DNA of 64,000 nucleotides from positions 109,953-173,952 of the forward strand of contig CAZYVD010000001.1 in the NCBI GenBank assembly GCA_964651045.1. The letters are read 5' to 3'. The stretch is from CAZYVD01 sp964651045 (GTDB lineage Bacteria > Zhuqueibacterota > QNDG01 > DSAB01). Made by a program: the position numbers and the translations under genes. Below, in pieces: positions 52,564 to 60,866 of this stretch; the first letter of the stretch is position 1, and the number at the start of each line of letters is the position of its first letter. Below the pieces are notes generated by a model, which was not told the DNA's origin, ran no database searches, and saw only the letters and a list, made by a program, of their open reading frames with translations.

Positions 52564-55185
52564 CTATTCGATATGTTTTTTAACTATTTCAACTGTACCT
52601 TTTAGTGCCTCTTTAACCCTGCTCTTATCTCTCGCTCCTGCCAGAGCCATATGGGGCCTGCCGCCTCCGCTCCCGCCAGCAGTTTTTGCAACCTCGTTGA
52701 CAATCTCTCCTGCCCTTAGGCCTTTTGACTTTATCAAATCATCTGTAACAACACATAAAAAATTAATTTTATCATCTATTTCTGCACTGAGAAGGCCGAC
52801 CCCTGATCTCAATTTTTCTCTCAACCTGTCACCAACATTTCTTAACTCCTCAACCGATTCAACATCTATGGATGAGGCAACCACCCTCACTCCACCGGCA
52901 TCAACAGCCCCTTTGATTATCCTCTCGATTTCTGAGGAGATGGAAAAACTCTGCATTCTCTTTAATCTTTTCTCGAATTCTTTTTTCTCTTTTATTAGAT
53001 TTAATACTCTAAGCTCTATTTCATCTCTCCTGCACCGCAGCCTATCTTCGAGACTTAGAAGAATTTGATTCTCTCTTCTTAGAAGTTCATCTGCCCTCTC
53101 ACCTGTCACTGCCTCTATTCTCCTTACCCCGGCGGCCACACCCTCTTCTTTAATTATTCTAAAATAACCAATCTCGCCGGTTCTTTTTAAATGGGTTCCT
53201 CCACACAACTCCATAGAATAATCATCAATTTTCACGACCCTTACATTTTCTCCATATTTTTCACCAAACAGGGCAGTCGCACCCATATCCTTTGCCTCCT
53301 TGAGGGTCGCCTCAAATGTGTTAACCTCAAGATCGTTCATTATCTGTAAGTTAACCTCTCTCTCCACTCTATCGATCTGCTCCCGGCTCATCGCCTCAAA
53401 ATGGGTAAAATCAAACCTAAGTCTCTCAGGTGCAACCAGCGAGCCAGATTGATTGACCCGATCCCCCAAAACCTTCCTCAGCGCCTTATGAAGAAGATGG
53501 GTGGCAGTATGGTTTCGGGCAATCGAGAGCCTCCTCCTCATGTCCACTGCTGCCTTTACAGATTTATTGTTTACACTGTCGCCTTCAACGAAACTTCCCC
53601 TGTGGAGGATCATGTCCCCTTCTCGCCATGTGTTGTGAATCTCTATCTTAAAACCACTGCCCTTAATATATCCTGTGTCGCCCACCTGTCCACCCGCCTC
53701 ACCATAAAAAACAGTTCTATCCAGAATAACTGTTATCGTTCCATTATCTTCAATTCTAAATTTTCGAATAAAAGCCTCTGTCTCTGTTCTATCGTACCCA
53801 ATAAAAAGTGAATCATCCCCTTCTGTAACTACCTGCCAGTCAGACTCTACTGCAGATGTAAATCTCTCTGCTCTTTTGGCTCTCTTCCTCTGTTCGTTGA
53901 GAGCCTTCTCAAAACCCTCCTCATCCACATCCATATCCCTTTCTCTTGCCATGAGTTTTGTCAAATCGAGAGGAAACCCGTACGTATCATAAAGCTGAAA
54001 AACATCCTTACCAGGGATAATCCTGGTTCCTCTCTTAAGAGTTTCATCTGCAAGCCTCTCAAAATTCTCTATCCCCCTGTCCAGAACCTCGTTGAATCGC
54101 TCCTCCTCTGCCTTTATGACGCGTGTTGTGTGATCGATCCTTTCCGCTATCTCTGGATAGGCATCTCCCATTATATCAACAACCGACTGGACAAGCCGAT
54201 ACATAAACGGCTCATGCATGCCGAGTTTTCGGCCATAGCGAGAAGCCCTTCTCAACAGCCGCCGAACCACATATCCCCTGCCCTCGTTCGATGGAATTGC
54301 ACCATCTGTTATCGAAAAAGTCAGGGCGCGGATGTGATCGGCAATAACACGTGACGCCGAAATATTATCTGGATCTTCCCAACTCTTTCCTGTTATTCTT
54401 GATATCTGCTCTAAAATTGGCATGAAAAGATCTGTATGATAGTTTGACTCTTTCCCCTGAAGAACCGCTACTGCTCTTTCGAGGCCTAAACCGGTGTCCA
54501 CATGCATCTTGGGAAGCCGTGTAAGCTTACCCGACTCGTCGCGATTATACTGAATAAAGACAAGGTTCCATAGTTCTATTATCCGTCTGCAATCTGAATT
54601 TACTCCACACACATGGCCTGCCATACCCTTTTTTTCACACCTCTGTTCTCCCAGGTCTATGTGGATCTCAGAACAGGGGCCGCAGGGGCCTGTCTCGCCC
54701 ATTTCCCAGAAATTTTCCTTTTCATCAAAACGACAAACATGAGATGGATCGATGTCTGTCACGCTCTTCCATATCGACTCTGCCTCATCATCTTCCCTGA
54801 ATACAGTTGCATACAATTTCGATTTAGGCAGACCCCAGTCATCTGTAACCAGCTTCCATGCCCATGCTATAGCCTCCTTCTTATAATAATCGCCGAATGA
54901 CCAGTTCCCCATCATCTCAAAAAATGTGTGGTGGTGACCATCGTGCCCGACCTCCTCAAGATCGTTGTGTTTCCCACTTACCCTTATACATTTTTGTGAG
55001 TTGGCGGCCCGTTTATACGGCCTTGTTCCAGTGCCCAGGAATACATCTTTGAACTGATTCATTCCAGCATTGGTAAATAGAAGAGTCGGATCGTCATTCG
55101 GTACAACAGGAGCACTCTGAACAATCCTGTGACCCCGCTCTCTAAAAAAATTTAAAAATGATTCTCTGACCTCTGATGCCTTCAT
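52564..55185 (-). CDS. alaS: Alanyl-tRNA synthetase
   Basis: 873 residues. The catalytic core begins SEVRESFLNFFRERGH, with FTNAGMNQFKDVFLG and GRGYVVRRLLRRASRYGR. The editing domain has the zinc-binding HTATHLLH and CGGTH. The C-terminal domain is present with GGSGGGRPHMALAGA. The ATG at 55185 is chosen, with CCGGGG six to ten bases upstream. ATG 55191 and TTG 55203 are in frame upstream. GGGPS follows after two bases. Confidence 0.97.
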   Translation of the reverse strand: MKASEVRESFLNFFRERGHRIVQSAPVVPNDDPTLLFTNAGMNQFKDVFLGTGTRPYKRAANSQKCIRVSGKHNDLEEVGHDGHHHTFFEMMGNWSFGDYYKKEAIAWAWKLVTDDWGLPKSKLYATVFREDDEAESIWKSVTDIDPSHVCRFDEKENFWEMGETGPCGPCSEIHIDLGEQRCEKKGMAGHVCGVNSDCRRIIELWNLVFIQYNRDESGKLTRLPKMHVDTGLGLERAVAVLQGKESNYHTDLFMPILEQISRITGKSWEDPDNISASRVIADHIRALTFSITDGAIPSNEGRGYVVRRLLRRASRYGRKLGMHEPFMYRLVQSVVDIMGDAYPEIAERIDHTTRVIKAEEERFNEVLDRGIENFERLADETLKRGTRIIPGKDVFQLYDTYGFPLDLTKLMARERDMDVDEEGFEKALNEQRKRAKRAERFTSAVESDWQVVTEGDDSLFIGYDRTETEAFIRKFRIEDNGTITVILDRTVFYGEAGGQVGDTGYIKGSGFKIEIHNTWREGDMILHRGSFVEGDSVNNKSVKAAVDMRRRLSIARNHTATHLLHKALRKVLGDRVNQSGSLVAPERLRFDFTHFEAMSREQIDRVEREVNLQIMNDLEVNTFEATLKEAKDMGATALFGEKYGENVRVVKIDDYSMELCGGTHLKRTGEIGYFRIIKEEGVAAGVRRIEAVTGERADELLRRENQILLSLEDRLRCRRDEIELRVLNLIKEKKEFEKRLKRMQSFSISSEIERIIKGAVDAGGVRVVASSIDVESVEELRNVGDRLREKLRSGVGLLSAEIDDKINFLCVVTDDLIKSKGLRAGEIVNEVAKTAGGSGGGRPHMALAGARDKSRVKEALKGTVEIVKKHIE

Positions 55186-55256
55186 ATCCATCCCCGGATT
55201 CAATTATCAGTATCGAAACTTTATAATCTGAATAATTTTGTATCCGATTCTCCCCT

Positions 55257-55934
55257 TCATCTCTCTCTCCCATCATCAACTATCTCTGAAACCACACTAT
55301 TGATAACATCCCAGTCAAAACCCCTTCTTGCAAGAAAATCGGACAGTCTCTTCCTAACCCTATTATCTATCTCTTTATATTTGTAAACCTTCTTCTTCAC
55401 TATCTCCTTAGCAACATCCTCCTCTGTCTGCTCCTTAAAAAACTCCTCAACAGCCCTTTGTGAAATCTCTCTGTCAACTCCCTTTGAGATCAATTCACTG
55501 TAGAGCAGACGCTTAGACATTGGTTTCTGCCTCATTCTGCTATAAACAAAAGATGCGGCGAACTTAATATCATCGAGCACTCCTATTTTTCTAAGATCAC
55601 CAACCACATCACAAACGACTGCATCGGAGAAGCCCTTATCCTTCAATTTTCTCCTGAGCTCTTCTGTGCTTCTGGCTCTGTATGAAAGAAGAGATAGCGC
55701 CTTCTCTTTTACCCTCCTCTTTTCCTCATCCAAAATAATCCTTTTAATGACCTCTTCATCGAGCATGTCGCCTTCATGCAGATTGTATTTTAAGACCAGT
55801 TCCCTGCTGATACCAAAACCAAAATCCCCATTGATATAGATGTTGTAACGCTCTCTTCGATGTTTCTGAGGTTCGATCCTCGTGATTTTACCGCTCTTCT
55901 CATTCACTCTTTTTGTTGTTATCTTTTTTATCAT
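55257..55934 (-). CDS. recX: Regulatory protein RecX
   Basis: About 225 residues, RecX-like three-helix repeats with RARSTEELRRKLKDKGF, DDIKFAASFVYSRMRQKPMS and KRLSDFLARRGFDWDVI. RecX modulates RecA filaments. It follows recA. Because the frame is open into recA, the start is uncertain: ATG 55934 (35-base overlap) is given, and GTG 55907 (8-base overlap) is the main alternative. The start at 55997 would overlap recA by almost 100 bases and is unlikely. Confidence 0.88.
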   Translation of the reverse strand: MIKKITTKRVNEKSGKITRIEPQKHRRERYNIYINGDFGFGISRELVLKYNLHEGDMLDEEVIKRIILDEEKRRVKEKALSLLSYRARSTEELRRKLKDKGFSDAVVCDVVGDLRKIGVLDDIKFAASFVYSRMRQKPMSKRLLYSELISKGVDREISQRAVEEFFKEQTEEDVAKEIVKKKVYKYKEIDNRVRKRLSDFLARRGFDWDVINSVVSEIVDDGRER

Positions 55935-56955
55935 CTTCTTCTTTGAGTAGACCCATCTTCTCTCTAACAGCCTTCTCCATCTTCTCATAAATATCACGAT
56001 TCTCAGGATTTGTTAAAAACCTCCTTACATTCTCCCGTCCCTGCCCAATTCTCTCTCCCTGAAAAGAATACCAGGTTCCGCTCTTTTCGACAACACCGAG
56101 ATCAACTCCAAGATCTATTATCTCACCTGCCTTAGAAATTCCTGTCCCATACATGATGTCAAACTCTGCATCCTTGAATGGTGGAGCAATCTTGTTTTTT
56201 ACAACTTTTACTTTTGTCCTGTTGCCTACAACATCTGTTCCATCCTTTATTGCACCGGTCCTCCTGATGTCCATCCGAATTGTAGAATAGAATTTCAGGG
56301 CCCTACCACCAGTGGTTGTCTCTGGATTACCAAACATGACTCCTATCTTCTCACGAATCTGATTTATGAAAATAACACACGTCTTTGATTTGCTTATTGC
56401 AGCCGTCAGTTTTCTTAACGCCTGGGACATCAACCTCGCCTGGAGTCCCATCTGTGCGTCTCCCATCTCCCCCTCTATCTCTGCCCTTGGGACCAGAGCA
56501 GCAACAGAATCGATCACAATCACATCTATGGCTCCGCTGCGCACTAAGGTCTCTGTGATCTCGAGTGCCTGTTCACCCGTATCTGGCTGCGAAATAAGAA
56601 GATCATCTGTGTTTACACCGAGTGCCTTTGCATACTTTGCATCAAGGGCATGTTCGGCATCGATGAATGCTGCTATGCCACCCTTTTTCTGTGCCTCTGC
56701 TATTATATGAAGAGCAAGGGTTGTTTTACCGGACGACTCAGGACCAAAAACCTCGACTACTCTCCCTCTCGGAACACCTCCGACACCAAGCGCCCTGTCC
56801 AGCGAAATTGACCCTGTTGATATAGAAGGAACACTCATCACTCCCTTTGTCTGGCCAAGCCACATCACAGAACCCTTGCCAAATTGTCTGTCGATCTGGC
56901 TAATGGCAAGATCCAGTGCTTTTAGCTTATCATCTCTTTTCTCATTTTCATTCAT
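55900..56955 (-). CDS. recA: Recombinase RecA
   Basis: 351 residues. Walker A GPESSGKTTL (71-80), AFIDAEHALD, VIVIDSVAALVP, INQIREKIGVMFGNPETTTG (DNA-binding L2 region) and the acidic/basic C-tail are all present. It catalyses strand exchange and triggers the SOS response. It is coupled with recX and follows thpR by six bases. Confidence 0.98.
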   Translation of the reverse strand: MNENEKRDDKLKALDLAISQIDRQFGKGSVMWLGQTKGVMSVPSISTGSISLDRALGVGGVPRGRVVEVFGPESSGKTTLALHIIAEAQKKGGIAAFIDAEHALDAKYAKALGVNTDDLLISQPDTGEQALEITETLVRSGAIDVIVIDSVAALVPRAEIEGEMGDAQMGLQARLMSQALRKLTAAISKSKTCVIFINQIREKIGVMFGNPETTTGGRALKFYSTIRMDIRRTGAIKDGTDVVGNRTKVKVVKNKIAPPFKDAEFDIMYGTGISKAGEIIDLGVDLGVVEKSGTWYSFQGERIGQGRENVRRFLTNPENRDIYEKMEKAVREKMGLLKEEDDKKDNNKKSE

Positions 56956-56961
56956 GATTTA

Positions 56962-57537
56962 TTATCCCCTCAGTTGAATACTTTTTAGTTTTGTATAAAT
57001 ACCTCCTGAAGGCCTCAGATCACTCCGCATGAGAAGAATCTCGTCTTGGATGAAACTTTCAGATTCAAATTTTGATGAAAGCAGCTCCTCTGTCAGACTA
57101 TCTATATATTTAATAGAACGAACCCTCCCTAATGTCAGGTGAGGTGAGAACTCCCTCTTCTCTCTTTCAAATCCAAGATTATATATTTCTTCATCTATAC
57201 ATTTTGCCAATCTTTGAAGTATCTCCCTGCCCTCATCTATTCCAAGCCACAAAACCCTCGGCCGCCTGGCAGACGGAAAGACTCCAGTTCCATATACTCT
57301 TACATTGAACGGTGCGAAACCGGCCACAGCATCCTTTAAACGCTGGTCAATAATGTCAACCATTGACTGTTCAATATCACCAAGAAATTTCAATGTTATG
57401 TGGATATTCTCCGGCCGTACCCATTTAACGTCTGCTCTGAAGCGTTTTAGTTTCTCCTGGAACTCTTCAATCTGATCCCGCACACTCTCGGGTATGTCAA
57501 CAGCAATAAATGTACGAATTTTATTCTTCTGTCTCAA
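56962..57537 (-). CDS. thpR: RNA 2',3'-cyclic phosphodiesterase ThpR
   Basis: 191 residues of the 2H phosphoesterase family. The two HxT motifs are HITLKFLG (46-53) and HLTLGRV (near 132). The start RTFIAVDIPESVR is typical. It opens 2',3'-cyclic phosphates on RNA (earlier named 2'-5' RNA ligase). It lies between cinA and recA with six-base gaps, a gene order (cinA-thpR-recA) found in many bacteria. Confidence 0.95.
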   Translation of the reverse strand: MRQKNKIRTFIAVDIPESVRDQIEEFQEKLKRFRADVKWVRPENIHITLKFLGDIEQSMVDIIDQRLKDAVAGFAPFNVRVYGTGVFPSARRPRVLWLGIDEGREILQRLAKCIDEEIYNLGFEREKREFSPHLTLGRVRSIKYIDSLTEELLSSKFESESFIQDEILLMRSDLRPSGGIYTKLKSIQLRG

Positions 57538-57543
57538 GTGAAT

Positions 57544-58785
57544 TCAATCCCAACTCTTAAGATTTGTTCTTAAAACATTCAAGGCCGCAATGGCAAATCT
57601 TTCTTTATTTATATCCCTTTGTCTTGAGAATATGTACCTTTCACTATATCTTTTTTTAGAATCTGAATATCCAATATAAACAAGACCAACAACCTTTTCC
57701 CTCGACCCTCCCGAGGGACCGGCTATTCCAGTAGAAGAGAGCCCTATATCGGTTCTGCTCCTCCTTCTTACTGCCTCGGCCATTTCGATTGCAGTCTCAC
57801 TGCTGACTGCCCCATAGCGATCTAACGTACCCTCCGAGACTCCAAGCAGTTCTACTTTTGCCTTGTTGCTGTATGCTACGATCCCTCGTTCAAAATAGTT
57901 AGAACTTCCAGGTATATTGGTGAGCTTATGAGCAATGAGACCTCCTGTGCACGATTCTGCTACGGCTATCCTCAGTCCATTTTTTATCAATAGATCTGCA
58001 ACAATCTTTTCTATCTTCTCATCACCTGTAGAGATTATATAATCCCCTACCCTCTTGATGATAAAATTTTCTGCTCTGTCAATCTTCTCTTCTGTACTGG
58101 ACAAACCTGTAATCATTCTGAGACCTATCTTGACTCCTCCTCTGCCCGGCAAAAATGATATTCTTATATCAGAAAACTCATCCTGGAAATCCTTAAGTCT
58201 TTCGAATAATTCCGACTCTGCAATGTTCAGGGTCGTGAAGGTACGAGTTAAAATCCTCTCAGAACCACCCATGTCCAAGAGCTGTTTTAGGACAACTCTC
58301 TCCATCATCCTCTCCATCTCAGACGGTACACCTGGCAGAACGTATACCGTACTACCCTTGCTTCTTATGACCATGCCCGGAGCAGTTCCAATCTCATTGT
58401 CGATTATCTCTGCACCTTCCACAACCTCTGCCACACCTTTATCGCCCTCTGTTAAGTGGCGGCCCCTGTCTTTAAAATAACTTCTCAGCCTCTCGAGTAC
58501 TCTCTCATCAAGCCTTATCGGCAAATCGAAAAACTTTGATATTGCCTTTTTTGTTATATCGTCACAGGTAGGGCCCAGACCTCCAGTCACTACTACTACT
58601 GAGGAATGTTTCAGTGCCCGATTAAGCACATCTACTATCTCATCCAAATCATCACCAACTGATGTGACTCTCCTCACATGAAAGCCTGCCTCATTAAGCC
58701 TTCTGCCTATATAGGCCGCATTTGTATTGACCGTTATGCCAGAAAGCAGCTCATCCCCTATGGAAATGATTTCCGCAACCTTCAT
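57544..58785 (-). CDS. cinA: CinA: nicotinamide-nucleotide amidase / competence-damage protein
   Basis: 413 residues. The N-terminal MoCF-like domain has ISIGDELLSG, NTNAAYIGRRLNEAGF, TGGLGPTCDD and LPGVPSEME. The C-terminal domain has AVAESCTGGLIAHKLTNIPG, GIVAYSNKAKVELLGV and GIAGPSGG, typical of NMN amidase. It probably recycles pyridine nucleotides. It is eight bases from pgpA. Confidence 0.96.
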   Translation of the reverse strand: MKVAEIISIGDELLSGITVNTNAAYIGRRLNEAGFHVRRVTSVGDDLDEIVDVLNRALKHSSVVVVTGGLGPTCDDITKKAISKFFDLPIRLDERVLERLRSYFKDRGRHLTEGDKGVAEVVEGAEIIDNEIGTAPGMVIRSKGSTVYVLPGVPSEMERMMERVVLKQLLDMGGSERILTRTFTTLNIAESELFERLKDFQDEFSDIRISFLPGRGGVKIGLRMITGLSSTEEKIDRAENFIIKRVGDYIISTGDEKIEKIVADLLIKNGLRIAVAESCTGGLIAHKLTNIPGSSNYFERGIVAYSNKAKVELLGVSEGTLDRYGAVSSETAIEMAEAVRRRSRTDIGLSSTGIAGPSGGSREKVVGLVYIGYSDSKKRYSERYIFSRQRDINKERFAIAALNVLRTNLKSWD

Positions 58786-58795
58786 TCGAAAATTC

Positions 58796-59245
58796 CTAAA
58801 TTAAAAAGAGAACGATTCTTAGGGAAAGATTTGTATATATTCCTGCTATAAGATCGTCTATCATCACACCCCAGCCCCTTTTGATATTCTGCGATCTATT
58901 TATTGGAAAGGGTTTGAAAATGTCGAAAGCACGGAATATAAAAAATCCAGCAATAATCAATTTCCACGAGATGTTGGGCGGTAAAAAAAGAAGTGAAACC
59001 CACATTCCTACAATTTCATCTATGTTTATGATCGATGCGTCGCGTCCATCGCTCTTCTCAACCTCTGTTGCACAGACAGCACCTATGAAAAAAAGTGCCA
59101 CAACCACCACAAGTAATGCAAACCCTCTCATAGAAGGTACTATCCAGAAAATAAACAGTGCAACTGCGCTCCCAACACTACCAGGTGCAATGGGAAAATA
59201 TCCCGAATAAAATCCTGTTGCCAGTAGTCGATATACTATTTTCAT
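58796..59245 (-). CDS. pgpA: Phosphatidylglycerophosphatase A
   Basis: 149 residues, membrane protein. TGFYSGYFPIAPGSVGSAVA near the N-terminus and IDDLIAGIY near the C-terminus are the PgpA signatures, with DEIVGMWVSLL between them. It removes phosphate from phosphatidylglycerol phosphate. It stands directly after pgsA (17 bases), so the two steps of phosphatidylglycerol synthesis are encoded together. Confidence 0.94.
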   Translation of the reverse strand: MKIVYRLLATGFYSGYFPIAPGSVGSAVALFIFWIVPSMRGFALLVVVVALFFIGAVCATEVEKSDGRDASIINIDEIVGMWVSLLFLPPNISWKLIIAGFFIFRAFDIFKPFPINRSQNIKRGWGVMIDDLIAGIYTNLSLRIVLFLI

Positions 59246-59262
59246 CTTCCTGCAGTTTAATG

Positions 59263-59880
59263 TTAGACATCAGAAGGAACAAATTTTCTGTAAATATCTA
59301 TACCAATCTGTTTTATACTCTCTCTGTTTTCGATCAAATAGATCAGGCCAGAAACTATTGTTAAGAACGTAATTATATACATTAATATCAATATTATATT
59401 CGAACTGTTCACAAATTCTATCAAACTCTCTATCCCCTTTTGCCATTCTCCCTTATTTAGAATATGAAAGATAAATATAAAAAAGAGCACAACAAATTGT
59501 CCGAATGTTTTTATCTTTGCCAGTAGATTTGTCACAATCTGGCTCTCCTTCAATAGTGAATATGACCGTATCAATGTTATAAGCAGATCTCTAATCACTA
59601 TGACAAGAACCATCCACGCAACAACATATCCAATAATACTAAAACATATGAATGCAGAAGAAATTAGAATCTTATCTGCCAGCGGATCGAGAAATTTTCC
59701 CCACTCCGATACGCTGCCATACTTTCTGGCTGTATATCCATCATACCAGTCTGTTAGTGATGCCAAAGTAAAGATTATGAAAGAACAGAAAGTTGCTGTA
59801 AGGCCGTCAACAAAAAGCAACAGAACAAAAATTGGTGTCAATATTATTCTTAAAATTGTTAGTTGATTTGGAAAAGTCAT
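59263..59880 (-). CDS. pgsA: CDP-diacylglycerol-glycerol-3-phosphate 3-phosphatidyltransferase PgsA
   Basis: 205 residues. It starts FPNQLTILRIILTPIFVLLL, as in PgsA, and has the CDP-alcohol transferase motif DWYDGYTARKYG...GKFLDPLADKI with all catalytic aspartates. Several membrane helices are present. It makes phosphatidylglycerol phosphate. Its pairing with pgpA makes it the housekeeping copy, in contrast to the paralogue at 3688-4254. Confidence 0.93.
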   Translation of the reverse strand: MTFPNQLTILRIILTPIFVLLLFVDGLTATFCSFIIFTLASLTDWYDGYTARKYGSVSEWGKFLDPLADKILISSAFICFSIIGYVVAWMVLVIVIRDLLITLIRSYSLLKESQIVTNLLAKIKTFGQFVVLFFIFIFHILNKGEWQKGIESLIEFVNSSNIILILMYIITFLTIVSGLIYLIENRESIKQIGIDIYRKFVPSDV

Positions 59881-59892
59881 AGCCTAAATCTA

Positions 59893-60489
59893 TTATATCT
59901 TCATTCTGCCCTCTATCGCCTTAGCAATCGTAACTGAATCGTTAAACTCAAGAGAACCACCAAAAGGAATGCCTCGTGCGATTCGAGTAACCAATACATT
60001 TTTTGATTCCAGAATCTTTGCAAGATGAGCCGCTGTCATCTCTCCCTCTACCGTTGGATTCATTGCCAGAATTACCTCCTCCACACCCTTATCTATACGC
60101 TGTACCAGTTCATCTATATGAAGATCTTCTCTTCCTACACCTTCTAATGGCGACAGCAGCCCCCCCAGAACATGGTAGAGCCCATTGTAACTCTGTGTCT
60201 TCTCTATAGCAAGAACATCTCTTGGCTCCTCAACCACACATATAATACTTCTTTTTCTATTTGGGTCCCTGCAGAATATGCATGGATCCTCATCGGTCAG
60301 GTTAAAGCATATAGAGCAATGACCAACCTTATCTGTAAGATCCATGATTGCTTCTGCAAGTTCCCTGCTTTCTTCTCCCGCCTCTTCAAGTAGGTAGAGC
60401 GCTATCCGCTGTGCAGACTTTTCACCTATTCCTGGAAGCTTCGATAAACTCTGAACCACTCTCTCGAGCGTCTTTGATGAATACTTCAC
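59893..60489 (-). CDS. recR: Recombination mediator RecR
   Basis: 198 residues. The helix-hairpin-helix KLPGIGEKSAQRIALYLL, the zinc finger CSICFNLTDEDPCIFC, and the Toprim domain CVVEEPRDVLAIEKT with AMNPTVEGEMTAAHL are present. RecR loads RecA on gapped DNA with RecF/RecO. It follows ybaB by 13 bases in the conserved dnaX-ybaB-recR order. Confidence 0.97.
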   Translation of the reverse strand: MKYSSKTLERVVQSLSKLPGIGEKSAQRIALYLLEEAGEESRELAEAIMDLTDKVGHCSICFNLTDEDPCIFCRDPNRKRSIICVVEEPRDVLAIEKTQSYNGLYHVLGGLLSPLEGVGREDLHIDELVQRIDKGVEEVILAMNPTVEGEMTAAHLAKILESKNVLVTRIARGIPFGGSLEFNDSVTIAKAIEGRMKI

Positions 60490-60502
60490 ACGGCCCTCCT
60501 GC

Positions 60503-60844
60503 TTAGATATTGATTCCTGGTATCTTTAATCCTCCAGGCAAATTACCGAGCATGCCGCCTGTTATTTTAGACATCTCATCCTGAGCAAGTTGAGCCGCCT
60601 TCTCGAGGGCCTGATTAGTGGCAGCTGTTACAAGATCTTCAAGCATCTCAACATCATTTGAATCCACCACTTCTGGATCAATCTTAACAGAGATGACTCT
60701 CTGACTGCCGGACACCTTCACAGTTACCATTCCGCCACCCGCAGAACCCTCTACACTCATCTTCTTCAGATTCTCCTGTAGTCGGGCCATCTCCTTCTGA
60801 ATCTTCTGTATCATACCAAATTGCTGTGCCATGTTCGGTGTCAT
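60503..60844 (-). CDS. ybaB: YbaB/EbfC family nucleoid-associated protein
   Basis: 113 residues. MIQKIQKEMARLQENLKKM, then VEGSAGGGMVTVKVSG and VVDSNDVEMLEDLVTAATNQA are family hallmarks. The C-terminal tail is Gly/Met/Pro-rich. It is a small dimeric DNA-binding protein, always found next to dnaX and recR. The ATG at 60844 is used. An ATG four codons later is possible. Confidence 0.95.
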   Translation of the reverse strand: MTPNMAQQFGMIQKIQKEMARLQENLKKMSVEGSAGGGMVTVKVSGSQRVISVKIDPEVVDSNDVEMLEDLVTAATNQALEKAAQLAQDEMSKITGGMLGNLPGGLKIPGINI

Positions 60845-60866
60845 GATTGAAAACTACCTCCTGAAT